NCBI GenBank assembly: GCA_016188625.1 | Contig: JACPHL010000203.1 | Span: forward strand, 1-16,080 | Direction: 5' to 3' | DNA length: 16,080 nt | Origin: Candidatus Rokuibacteriota bacterium | Lineage (GTDB): Bacteria > Methylomirabilota > Methylomirabilia > Rokubacteriales > JACPHL01 | Shown here: one piece after another, positions 6,414 through 12,894 of the stretch | Position numbering within the stretch: position 1 is the stretch's first letter | Layout: each line of letters begins with the position of its first letter | Notes under the pieces: generated by a model | The model's database searches: none | What the model saw: only the letters and a program-made list of their open reading frames with translations | Told to the model about the DNA's origin: nothing | Position numbers and translations under genes: made by a program

Positions 6414-7850
6414 TCAGTGAAAGTCGTGCCCTGACCCCGGGGCCAGGAGGAGGTGGGAGGCGGCGGTTTCGGCGGAGTGGATGGTGTCGGCGAGGCCGAC
6501 GCCGCGGTAGGCGCTCCCGGCCAGGGCGAGGCCGGGGTGGCGGGCCAGACGGGCCTCGATCCCGGCCACCAACTCAAGATGTCCCACCCGATACTGAGGC
6601 ATCGCGGCCGGGTGGCGGTGGACGCGGACCAGCTCGGGGGGCCCGGTGATCCCGAGCAGGGCGGCCAGCTCGGCCCGGGCGGTGACGGCGAGCGCCTCGT
6701 CATCCAGCGCGAGCATCCCTTCCTGGAGCGCCCCGCCGAGGAAGGCGCGGAGGAGGACGTGCCCTTCGGGCGCGCGGCCGGGGTACTTCAGGCTCGAGAA
6801 GGTGCAGGCGATGATCGGGCGCCGCTCGCTCCGGGGGACCACGACGCCGAAGCCGTCGAGCGGGTGGGCGATCGCCTCCCGCCGGTAGCCGAGCGTCACG
6901 GTAGCTGACGAGGCGTAGGGGATCCCGGCGAGATCGCGCGCCAGCTCGGGGTCGAGGTCGGCCGCGATCCGGGCGGCGGCGTGCGCCTCCGTCGCCAGCA
7001 TCACCCCGTCGGCCTCGAGCGTGCCGCCATCGGCGAGATGGATCCGCCACCGCGGCGGCCGGTCCGATCGTGAGAGCCCCGCGACCGGGCTCTTGAGCCT
7101 GACCGCATCCGCGAGCCGACCCGCCAGCGCCTCCACCAGCTCCCCCATCCCGCCCGCCAGGCTCGCGAAGAGGCCGTAGCGGACCCCGCTCGCCGACGCG
7201 GCCCCGGCCCGCCGTGCCGCCTCGGCCCGCAGGCCGAGGATCAGGCTCCGGTGGCGCCGCTCCAGCTCCAGGAAGCGCGGCATCGTCGCGGCCAGGCTCA
7301 GGCTCTCGGGGTCGGCGGTGTAGATCCCGGCGACCAGGGGCTGGGCGACGCGCTCGAGGGCCTCCCGCCCGAGCCTCCGCCTGACGAAGCTGGCCAGGCT
7401 CTCGTCCGCGGTCTCCCTCCCGCGCGGCAGGACCAGATCCAGGGCCATCCTGAGCTTCCCCGGCCAGGAGAAGAGCCGTGAGCGCAGAAGCGGCCCGAGC
7501 CGCGTCGGGGCGAGGAGGAGGAATCCCTCGGGGAGCGGATGGAGGCGGCCCCGGTGGACGACGAAGACCCGCCGCGAGCCCTCGCGCGTCCCGATCAGCC
7601 GCTCACCGAGGCCGAGGCGCTCGACGAGGGCGAGGCCCCAGGGCTTGTCGGTGAGGAAGGAGTCCGGCCCGGCTTCGATGAGGAAACCGCCGGCCCGCTC
7701 CGTGGCGATCGTCCCCCCGAGCCGGTCGCGCGCCTCGAGGAGCGTGAGCGAGAGCCCGAGCCCCCGCTCCCGCGCCAGCTCGGTCAGCCGATGGGCCGCG
7801 GCGAGCCCGGCGATCCCGCCGCCGATGACGATCAGCCGCGCCAGGGCCAC
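6414..7850 (-). CDS. hemG: Protoporphyrinogen/coproporphyrinogen III oxidase (HemG/HemY type)
   Basis: The 478-residue FAD enzyme removes six electrons from a porphyrinogen to give the porphyrin late in haem synthesis. The N-terminal LIVIGGGIAGLAAAHRL dinucleotide-binding fold (G10, G12, G15) is followed by LLEARDRLGG, where the acidic residue binds the ribose, and by GPDSFLTDKP, typical of HemY-type oxidases. A C-terminal AGSAYRGVGLADTIHSA segment closes the FAD site. Length is normal. The start is GTG at 7850, with GAGGGAGC just upstream, 25 bases after the hemH stop. It is last in the hemE-hemH-hemG operon. Whether it uses protoporphyrinogen IX or coproporphyrinogen III cannot be read directly; the gene order resembles the Gram-positive hemEHY operon, where the latter applies. 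Confidence 0.93.
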   Translation of the reverse strand: MALARLIVIGGGIAGLAAAHRLTELARERGLGLSLTLLEARDRLGGTIATERAGGFLIEAGPDSFLTDKPWGLALVERLGLGERLIGTREGSRRVFVVHRGRLHPLPEGFLLLAPTRLGPLLRSRLFSWPGKLRMALDLVLPRGRETADESLASFVRRRLGREALERVAQPLVAGIYTADPESLSLAATMPRFLELERRHRSLILGLRAEAARRAGAASASGVRYGLFASLAGGMGELVEALAGRLADAVRLKSPVAGLSRSDRPPRWRIHLADGGTLEADGVMLATEAHAAARIAADLDPELARDLAGIPYASSATVTLGYRREAIAHPLDGFGVVVPRSERRPIIACTFSSLKYPGRAPEGHVLLRAFLGGALQEGMLALDDEALAVTARAELAALLGITGPPELVRVHRHPAAMPQYRVGHLELVAGIEARLARHPGLALAGSAYRGVGLADTIHSAETAASHLLLAPGSGHDFH

Positions 7851-7875
7851 GCTCCCTCGGTCGGGACCGGGGCGC

Positions 7876-8805
7876 TCACCCTCGGGCCGCCTCCCGGACG
7901 AGGTCGGCGAGCAGGGCGATGAAGGCGGGGTGGTCGTTCACCGCGGGCGCCCGGTGAAAGCCGACCCCGACCGCCCCGGCGATCGCCCGGGCCTCGACGT
8001 CGAGGTCGTAGAGGACCTCGACGTGCTCGACGACGAAGCCGACCGGCACGACGACGAGGTCCCCGGCCCCGTCGCGGGCCAGCGCCCGGATCGCCTCGCC
8101 GATGTCGGGCTCGAGCCAGGGCTCCTCAGGCCGGCCGCTCCGGCTCTGGTAGGCGACCGACCCGGCCGGCCGGCCGAGGCGCTCGGCGACCAGCCGCGCG
8201 GAGGTGGCGAGCTGAGCGACGTAGGGGGAGGCCTCGGCCATCGCCACGGGCACGCTGTGGGCGGTGAAGACCAGCCTCGCCCGCTCCCGCCGCCCGGGCG
8301 GGATGAGGGCGAGGGTCTCCTCGACCCGGGCGGCCACGGCCTCGATGAAGCGGGGGTGAGCGAACCAGGGCGGGGCGTACTCGACCTCGGGCGCCCCCGC
8401 GCCGAGCCGCGCCCGCGCCTCGGCGACCGCGGCCTGGTAGCGCTCCCAGGAGGCCTCGGTCTGGTGCGGGGCGAGGATGATCCCGAGCGCCCGCCGGACC
8501 CCGCCCTCCGCCATCCGCGCGAGCGCCTCGTTGAGGAACGGCGTCCAGTGCCGCATCCCCACATGCACCGGAAGGCTCGGCCCTTCCCGCTCCAGGACGG
8601 CCCCGAGCGCCCGGGCCTGGCGGACGGTCAGCTCGGTCAGGGGCGAGCGCCCCCCGATCGCCTCGTAGTGCCGGGCGACCGCCTCGGCCCGCCCAGGCGG
8701 GACCGGACGGCCGGCGAGGACGCGGGCCAGGAACGGGCGGATCTCCTCGGGCCGGGTCGGGCCCCCGAAGGCGATCAGGAGGACGGCGTCGAGACGCCCC
8801 CCCAT
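7876..8805 (-). CDS. hemH: Ferrochelatase
   Basis: The 309-residue enzyme inserts ferrous iron into the porphyrin ring. Visible features are the N-terminal AFGGPTRPEEIRPFL segment, the catalytic histidine H183 in FTAHSVP, and the EHVEVLYDLD motif with E263, matching the family's H183/E264 pair in the Bacillus enzyme. There is no cysteine-rich C-terminal extension, so no [2Fe-2S] cluster is expected, and no membrane anchor. The N-terminal wording resembles the actinobacterial and Gram-positive monomeric form, which metallates coproporphyrin III, so that activity is possible. The ATG at 8805 overlaps the hemE stop as TGATG with no separate ribosome-binding site, indicating coupled translation. 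Confidence 0.95.
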   Translation of the reverse strand: MGGRLDAVLLIAFGGPTRPEEIRPFLARVLAGRPVPPGRAEAVARHYEAIGGRSPLTELTVRQARALGAVLEREGPSLPVHVGMRHWTPFLNEALARMAEGGVRRALGIILAPHQTEASWERYQAAVAEARARLGAGAPEVEYAPPWFAHPRFIEAVAARVEETLALIPPGRRERARLVFTAHSVPVAMAEASPYVAQLATSARLVAERLGRPAGSVAYQSRSGRPEEPWLEPDIGEAIRALARDGAGDLVVVPVGFVVEHVEVLYDLDVEARAIAGAVGVGFHRAPAVNDHPAFIALLADLVREAARG

Positions 8806-9827
8806 CAGCGCCGGGAGAGCTCGTGGACCGCCTCCACCAGGGCGATCACGTGCTCGACCGGGGTCTCGGGGAGGACCCCGTGGCCGAGGTTGAAGATGTG
8901 CCCGAGCCGGCCCGCGGCCCGCTCCAGGATCGCCCGGGCCTGCCGCCGGATCTCGGCCGGCGGCGCCAGGAGGGCCGCCGGGTCGAGGTTCCCCTGCACC
9001 CCCACCCCGGGGCCGAGCCGGGCCCACGCCTCGCCGAGGTCCACGCGCCAGTCCAGGCCGATGACGTCCCCGCCCGCCTCGCGCATCAGCTCGAGCAGCC
9101 CCGCGGTCCCGGTGCCGAAGTGGATGACCGGCACCCCGGGCGCGAGGCCCTGGATCACCGCGCGGGTGTGCGGGAGCACGAGCTCCCGGTAGGCCGCCGG
9201 GGCCAGGCACCCGACCCAGGTGTCGAAGAGCTGGACGACCTCGACGCCCGCCGCGATCTGCCCGTTCAGGTAGCGCGCGGTGAGCCGGGCGAGCTTGTCG
9301 AGCAGGGCGTGCCAGGCCCCGGGCTCGCCGTGCATGAGGCGCTTGGCGCGGAGCCAGTCGCGCGAGCCCCCGCCCTCGATCAGGTAGGCGGCCAGGGTGA
9401 AGGGGGCGCCGGCGAAGCCGATGAGCGGGACCTTCCCGTCGAGCGCGGCCCGGGCCCGCTTCGCGGTCTCGAAGACGAAGGGGACCGCCTCCTCGGGGAG
9501 GACCTCCGGCAGGCGCGCCACGTCCTCGGCGGTCCGCACCGGGCGCTGGATCACCGGGCCGTCGCCCCGGCTGTACTCGAGCCCCACCCCCATCGGCTCG
9601 AGGACGAGGAGGATGTCGGCGAAGAGGATCGCCGCATCCACCCCGAGCCTGCCGACCGCCGTGACGGTGACCTCCGCCGCGGCGTCGGGGTCTCGGCAGA
9701 GCTCGAGGAAGCCGCGCCGCGCGCGGAGGGCGCGGTACTCCGGCAGATACCGCCCGGCCTGCCGCATGAGCCAGACCGGGGTGAACGCGGTCGGCTCGCG
9801 CCGACAGGCCTTGAGGAACGGATGCAT
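8805..9827 (-). CDS. hemE: Uroporphyrinogen decarboxylase
   Basis: The 340-residue cytoplasmic enzyme decarboxylates the four acetate side chains of uroporphyrinogen III to give coproporphyrinogen III. It shows the first signature PVWLMRQAGRYLPEYR (18-33), with R22 and R26 binding substrate, D71 in FADIL as the central aspartate, the second signature GFAGAPFTLAAYLIEGGGS, and the C-terminal NLGHGVLPETP histidine segment. Length is standard. The ATG at 9827 has GAGGGGG five to seven bases upstream. It is the first gene of hemE-hemH-hemG, transcribed from a promoter at 9879-9907. Confidence 0.97.
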   Translation of the reverse strand: MHPFLKACRREPTAFTPVWLMRQAGRYLPEYRALRARRGFLELCRDPDAAAEVTVTAVGRLGVDAAILFADILLVLEPMGVGLEYSRGDGPVIQRPVRTAEDVARLPEVLPEEAVPFVFETAKRARAALDGKVPLIGFAGAPFTLAAYLIEGGGSRDWLRAKRLMHGEPGAWHALLDKLARLTARYLNGQIAAGVEVVQLFDTWVGCLAPAAYRELVLPHTRAVIQGLAPGVPVIHFGTGTAGLLELMREAGGDVIGLDWRVDLGEAWARLGPGVGVQGNLDPAALLAPPAEIRRQARAILERAAGRLGHIFNLGHGVLPETPVEHVIALVEAVHELSRR

Positions 9828-9878
9828 CAGCGCCCCCTCGCCCCGCCCCGCTCGCCCGGCCGGCGGCGGGACAAGGTG

Positions 9879-9907
9879 AGGGTACCGGCGGCGGGGTGGG
9901 CAGTCAA
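9879..9907 (-). promoter_or_regulatory. Promoter of the hemE-hemH-hemG operon
   Basis: TTGACT (9902-9907, minus strand) and TACCCT (9879-9884) are separated by 17 bases. The -35 box matches at five of six positions, and the -10 box has the conserved TA and final T. The predicted start near 9872 gives a 5' UTR of about 45 bases containing GAGGGGG before the hemE ATG. It therefore differs from the leaderless starts elsewhere in this window. Confidence 0.65.
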
Positions 9908-9936
9908 GGGAAGGCCCGACCGGCCGGGGGACCTGT

Positions 9937-9958
9937 CCGTCCGCCCTCCGGCGGACGG
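9937..9958. other. Perfect 9-bp hairpin upstream of the hem promoter
   Basis: CCGTCCGCC and GGCGGACGG pair perfectly around a CTCC loop. On the minus strand the hairpin lies after pilT and 30 bases before the hem -35 box; no U-tract follows. It may insulate the hem operon from pilT read-through or act as an operator. The palindrome CCCCGCGGGG (9960-9969) adjoins it. Confidence 0.4.
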
Positions 9959-10063
9959 CCCCCGCGGGGAGGCGGCGGCCCCGAGCGGAGCGTTAAGCGG
10001 AACGGCGCGGGTCCCCGCCGTGAGCGAGCCGGGTGGGGAAGCCGACAGGCGGGCGAAAGGCGG

Positions 10064-10189
10064 AGAGGAGGGGCCCCGCCCGGCGAGCCACTGGCGGGTG
10101 CGCCGTGGAGCGTGCGGAGCGAGGGGTCGAGGCCTCCCCGGGGGGCACGGCTGAGAGGGCTATAGGGGGGCACCAGCCCCCCTCCGAGT
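10064..10189 (-). repeat. Dispersed intergenic repeat, copy B
   Basis: Read on the minus strand it begins ACTCGGAGGGGGGCT three bases after the pilT stop codon and runs to CCCCTCCTCT. Its 63-base core (10064-10126) matches 59 of 63 bases of the reverse complement of 16012-16074. The hairpin end and the GGGGAGGC junction are also shared. It occupies most of the 365-base gap between pilT and hemE. The gap's remaining part (9970-10063) has no recognisable gene or RNA. Confidence 0.75.
10165..10182 (-). terminator. Hairpin immediately downstream of the pilT-type gene
   Basis: GGGGGGC and GCCCCCC pair around a four-base loop, starting 11 bases after the stop at 10193. The stem is followed by TATAGCCC on the minus strand rather than a U-tract, so it is a weak intrinsic terminator at best and may protect the mRNA 3' end. 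It forms the leading end of repeat copy B. Confidence 0.45.
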
Positions 10190-10192
10190 CCC

Positions 10193-11290
10193 CTAGGGCC
10201 GGACAGGAGGGACGCGGTCGGGGAGCTCGCGGGCGACCCGGATCTCGAAGTCCACCGGGGTCGTGCAGAAGCGGAGCGCGGTCTCGTAGGTGATCAGGCC
10301 GTCCCGGAAGAGGGTGAAGATGCACTGGTCGAAGGTCTGCATCCCGTAGACCTCCTGGCCCTGGGCGATGAACTCGGGGATCTGGCCGGCCCGGGCCGGG
10401 TCCTCGATGCAGCGCTGGATCGTCGTCGTCGTCACCATGACCTCGCAGGCGGGGATCCGGCCGACGCGATCGGCCCGGGGCATCAGCCGGAGCGAGACCA
10501 CCCCCCGCAGGACCTGGGCGAGCTGGTAGCGGATCTGCCGCTCGTGGTGCGGCGGGAACTGGGCGATGATCCGGTTGACGGTCTCGGCCGCGTTCAGGGT
10601 GTGGAGCGTGGAGAGGACCAGGTGCCCGGTTTCGGCCAGGGCCAGCACGGTGGCGACGGTCTCCAGGTCCCGCATCTCGCCCACCATGATGACGTTAGGG
10701 TCGAGCCGGAAGGAGAGGCGCAAGGCCTCGGCGAAGGAGGCGGTATCCGATCCCACCTCCCGCTGGGTGATGAGGGCGCCGTGGTCCTCGAAGAGGAACT
10801 CGATGGGATCCTCGATGGTCAGGATGTGGCAGCGCCGGGAGCGGGCGATGTGGTTGATCATGGCGGCCAGGGTCGTGGACTTGCCGCTCCCGGCCGGGCC
10901 GGTGGCCAGGATGAGCCCGCGCTCCTCCAGGGCCAGGCGCTCGATCACGGGCGGGAGGTTGAGCCGGTCGAGGACCGGCGGGAGGAAGGGGATCACCCGG
11001 AAGGCGAGCCCGGTCTCCCCCTGGGCGTGGAAGACGCTGGCCCGGAAGCAACCGAGGTCGGCGTGCATGGAAGGGAAGTCCACGCCCCCGTCGCGCTCGA
11101 ACCGGGCCGCCAGGGAGGGGTTGAGGAGCCGTCGCGCCGCCCGGTCGATCTCCTCGGGCTCGATGGCGGGCGTGTTGTCGAGGACCCGGAGCTCCCCGTG
11201 GACCCGGATGACCGGCGGCTTCCCGGGGCGGAGGTGGACGTCGGTGGCCCCGGCCTTCAGGCCGGCCCGGAGGATTTCATCGAGGTTCAC
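10193..11290 (-). CDS. pilT: PilT-type secretion/retraction ATPase
   Basis: The 365-residue hexameric ATPase belongs to the type II/IV secretion superfamily, whose PilT branch drives type IV pilus retraction. It has an N-terminal PAS-like region with TDVHLRPG (16-23), the Walker A motif GPAGSGKST (131-139), the Asp box around ILTIEDPIEF (156-165), the Walker B-like VIMVGEMRD (200-208) and a His box in STLHTLNAAE (227-236). The C-terminal YGMQTFDQ and TTPVDFEIR segments occur in Geobacter-type PilT proteins. The GTG at 11290 is chosen because AAGGAGG lies 11 bases upstream and the family N-terminus begins there; a longer frame to 11392 crosses the predicted promoter. No other pilus gene is present, so it is an orphan here, and gliding or secretion roles cannot be excluded. 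Confidence 0.9.
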   Translation of the reverse strand: MNLDEILRAGLKAGATDVHLRPGKPPVIRVHGELRVLDNTPAIEPEEIDRAARRLLNPSLAARFERDGGVDFPSMHADLGCFRASVFHAQGETGLAFRVIPFLPPVLDRLNLPPVIERLALEERGLILATGPAGSGKSTTLAAMINHIARSRRCHILTIEDPIEFLFEDHGALITQREVGSDTASFAEALRLSFRLDPNVIMVGEMRDLETVATVLALAETGHLVLSTLHTLNAAETVNRIIAQFPPHHERQIRYQLAQVLRGVVSLRLMPRADRVGRIPACEVMVTTTTIQRCIEDPARAGQIPEFIAQGQEVYGMQTFDQCIFTLFRDGLITYETALRFCTTPVDFEIRVARELPDRVPPVRP

Positions 11291-11357
11291 GGCTCGCTCG
11301 GCCTCCTTGGACGAGCGCCCACCGCGTCGGGACCCGGCGGGGCGGGACGCGAGCGCC

Positions 11358-11386
11358 AGCGTACCACCGCGCCCCGGTGCTGACAA
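11358..11386 (-). promoter_or_regulatory. Putative pilT promoter
   Basis: TTGTCA (11381-11386, minus strand) and TACGCT (11358-11363) are separated by 17 bases. The -35 box matches at five of six positions; the -10 box keeps only TA and the final T. This gives a 5' UTR of about 60 bases that contains AAGGAGG. An AT-rich tract lies about 37 bases upstream. Confidence 0.5.
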
Positions 11387-11407
11387 CGACAAAACCGCTC
11401 GCCACGG

Positions 11408-11455
11408 CCAGAGACGAGCTATCTCATTAAAAAAAATGGTAAATCATGTCTCTGG
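11408..11455. promoter_or_regulatory. Inverted repeat flanking an AT-rich core between pit and pilT
   Basis: CCAGAGAC (11408-11415) and GTCTCTGG (11448-11455) are perfect 8-base inverted copies around 32 bases that include eight consecutive A residues and little GC. The base composition contrasts sharply with everything around it. It lies upstream of the putative pilT promoter and just after the pit stop codon. It may be a regulator-binding site or UP-like activating element, or a weak structure ending pit transcription. Confidence 0.45.
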
Positions 11456-11463
11456 AAGCGCCC

Positions 11464-12459
11464 CTACCTGAGGAGGGAGAGCCCCCGGGCGATCGCCCAG
11501 GCGAGCAGCCCGCAGACCGGGAAGGTCAGGATCCAGGCGATGACGATCTGGCGCCCCACGCCCCAGCGGACGGCCGAGAAGCGGCTGGTGCTCCCGACCC
11601 CCATGATCGAGGTGTTGATCGTGTGGGTGGTGGAGAGGGGGATCCCCAGGCGCGAGGCCAGCTCGATGGCGCTGGCTGCGGCCGTCTCGGCGGAGAAGCC
11701 CCGGACGGGGTCGAGCTTCGTGAGCCGGAGCCCCATGGTCTTCACGATCCGCCACCCGCCGATCGCGGTCCCCACCCCCATGGTGAGGCTGCAGATCAGG
11801 ATGACCCAGAACGGGACCCGGAACTCGGGGAGGACGCCGCCCAGGACCAGGGTCAGGGCGAAGACCCCGATGAACTTCTGCCCGTCGTTCGAGCCGTGGC
11901 TGAAGGCCATGAAGGCCGCCGAGAAGATCTGGAGCCGGCCGAAGAGGCGGCGGATCGTGCCCGGACGACCCGCCCAGAAGATCCGGAAGATGGCGGCCGT
12001 GATGAGCAACCCCCCGAAGAAGCCGAGGAAGGTGGAGAAGCCCAGGCCGATGAGGACCTTCTGCCACCCCTCCCAGAGCAGGACCCCGGGCCCCGCCGTG
12101 GCCAGCGCCGCCCCGGAGAGCCCGGCGACGAGGGCGTGGCTCTCGCTGGTCGGGAGCCCGTAGTACCAGGCGAGGGTGCTCCAGGCCACGATGGCGAGCA
12201 TCGCGGCCGCCACGGTGACCAGGTTGATGGCGCTGGCGTCCACGATCCCCTTGCCGATGGTGGCGGCGACGGCGGTCCCCGACATGGCGCCGAGGGCGTT
12301 GAGGACGCTCGCCAGGGCCACGGCCTGGTAGGGGGTGAGGACGCGCGTGGAGACCACCGTGGCGATGGCGTTGGGCGCGTCGGTCCAGCCGTTGACGAAC
12401 TCGGCGGCGAGGACCAGGAGGAGGACGATCCAGAGCGGGGAGAGCAGGAAGGGCTCCAT
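11464..12459 (-). CDS. pit: PiT-family inorganic phosphate (or sulfate) permease
   Basis: The 331-residue inner-membrane transporter of the PiT family imports phosphate with protons or sodium. It has about ten hydrophobic segments. Diagnostic features are the repeated PD001131-type signatures FVNGWTDAPNAIATVVSTR (21-39) and FSHGSNDGQKFIG (186-198), plus GLPTSESHALVAG (101-113) and its second-half counterpart GIPLSTTHTI (272-281), reflecting the internal duplication. Length is at the short end for bacterial PiT proteins. The ATG at 12459 overlaps the stop of a short upstream ORF as TGATG, and no Shine-Dalgarno sequence is evident. PiT genes often neighbour a PhoU-like DUF47 gene, but none is in this window. 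Sulfate transport by related CysP proteins is a less likely alternative. Confidence 0.93.
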   Translation of the reverse strand: MEPFLLSPLWIVLLLVLAAEFVNGWTDAPNAIATVVSTRVLTPYQAVALASVLNALGAMSGTAVAATIGKGIVDASAINLVTVAAAMLAIVAWSTLAWYYGLPTSESHALVAGLSGAALATAGPGVLLWEGWQKVLIGLGFSTFLGFFGGLLITAAIFRIFWAGRPGTIRRLFGRLQIFSAAFMAFSHGSNDGQKFIGVFALTLVLGGVLPEFRVPFWVILICSLTMGVGTAIGGWRIVKTMGLRLTKLDPVRGFSAETAAASAIELASRLGIPLSTTHTINTSIMGVGSTSRFSAVRWGVGRQIVIAWILTFPVCGLLAWAIARGLSLLR

Positions 12460-12518
12460 CAGCGCGCCACGGGGATCGGGTCCATCGGGAGGTGACCGGG
12501 GGAAGGCCTCGCGGGCAT
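12459..12518 (-). CDS. Possible 19-residue leader ORF coupled to pit
   Basis: A short frame starts at ATG 12518 and ends at a TGA that overlaps the pit start as TGATG. It would encode MPARPSPGHLPMDPIPVAR, rich in proline. A clean -10-like TATACT lies nine bases before its ATG, so a leaderless mRNA would begin with this ORF and ribosomes finishing it would sit on the pit start. An internal ATG at 12485 gives an eight-residue version. There is no homology evidence. It could simply be the 5' UTR, but the coupling geometry is specific. Confidence 0.4.
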   Translation of the reverse strand: MPARPSPGHLPMDPIPVAR

Positions 12519-12527
12519 CGCCCGATC

Positions 12528-12533
12528 AGTATA
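12528..12533 (-). promoter_or_regulatory. Putative -10 box of the pit transcript
   Basis: TATACT on the minus strand is an unusually AT-rich hexamer for this region. It lies between the lipoprotein stop (12569) and the short leader ORF (12518). No clear -35 hexamer is found at 17 bases. It suggests that pit has its own promoter rather than relying on read-through. Confidence 0.45.
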
Positions 12534-12568
12534 GCAGCGAAGGGCCACGCCGGCGCCGAGGGGCCCGC

Positions 12569-12892
12569 TCAGCCGCGGAGGGGGAGCCGCCCCTTGAGCC
12601 GCCCGGGCGTCTCGCCCTCGAGCGCCCGCGGGAGCTCCCAGAACGGCACCGCCTCCCAGGGGCCCTGGTAGTGCGGGGCGCGGTACCACACCGGGTCCCG
12701 GTAGAGGTAGTAGCGGCCGCCCAGGAAGAAGACCTCGGGCTGGACGCCGGTGAGCCAGTAGATCCTGGGCTCGCCCGGCAGGAGATAGAAGCGGACCGGC
12801 GCGACCACCACCGTGGTCGGCGGGCGCTCGGGGGGCACGAGGGCGCACCCGGCGAGGAGGAGCGCCAGGCCGAGGGCGGGGCGGAGGCGCAT
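12569..12892 (-). CDS. Small lipoprotein of unknown function
   Basis: The 107-residue product starts with a lipoprotein signal: charged MRLR, a hydrophobic stretch, and a lipobox LAGC with the acylated cysteine at position 16. Residue +2 is alanine, which under the E. coli rule favours the outer membrane. The mature part contains GGRYYLYRDPVWYRAPHYQGP (roughly 57-77), resembling a YYR...WYR...YxGPW pattern seen in small exported proteins of proteobacteria. GAGGTGG lies seven bases before the ATG, and the gene begins two bases after the ABC exporter membrane subunit stops, so it is probably the last gene of that operon. Whether it assists the exporter is unknown. Confidence 0.82.
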   Translation of the reverse strand: MRLRPALGLALLLAGCALVPPERPPTTVVVAPVRFYLLPGEPRIYWLTGVQPEVFFLGGRYYLYRDPVWYRAPHYQGPWEAVPFWELPRALEGETPGRLKGRLPLRG

Positions 12893-12894
12893 GT

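Noticed and set aside
7645-9192. Long plus-strand frame of 515 codons opposite hemG, hemH and hemE
   Set aside because: It runs across three well-supported minus-strand haem genes and has the low-complexity composition of an antisense shadow.
8806-9210. N-terminal extension of the hemH frame
   Set aside because: It overlaps hemE and is low-complexity. Ferrochelatase similarity starts at the ATG at 8805.
9896-10173. Short open frames on both strands between hemE and pilT
   Set aside because: They span a hairpin and a dispersed repeat, lack convincing starts and have no recognisable similarity.
12459-12568. Intrinsic terminator after the lipoprotein gene
   Set aside because: Only a weak GGGCC/GGCCC pairing with a long loop and no U-tract is present.
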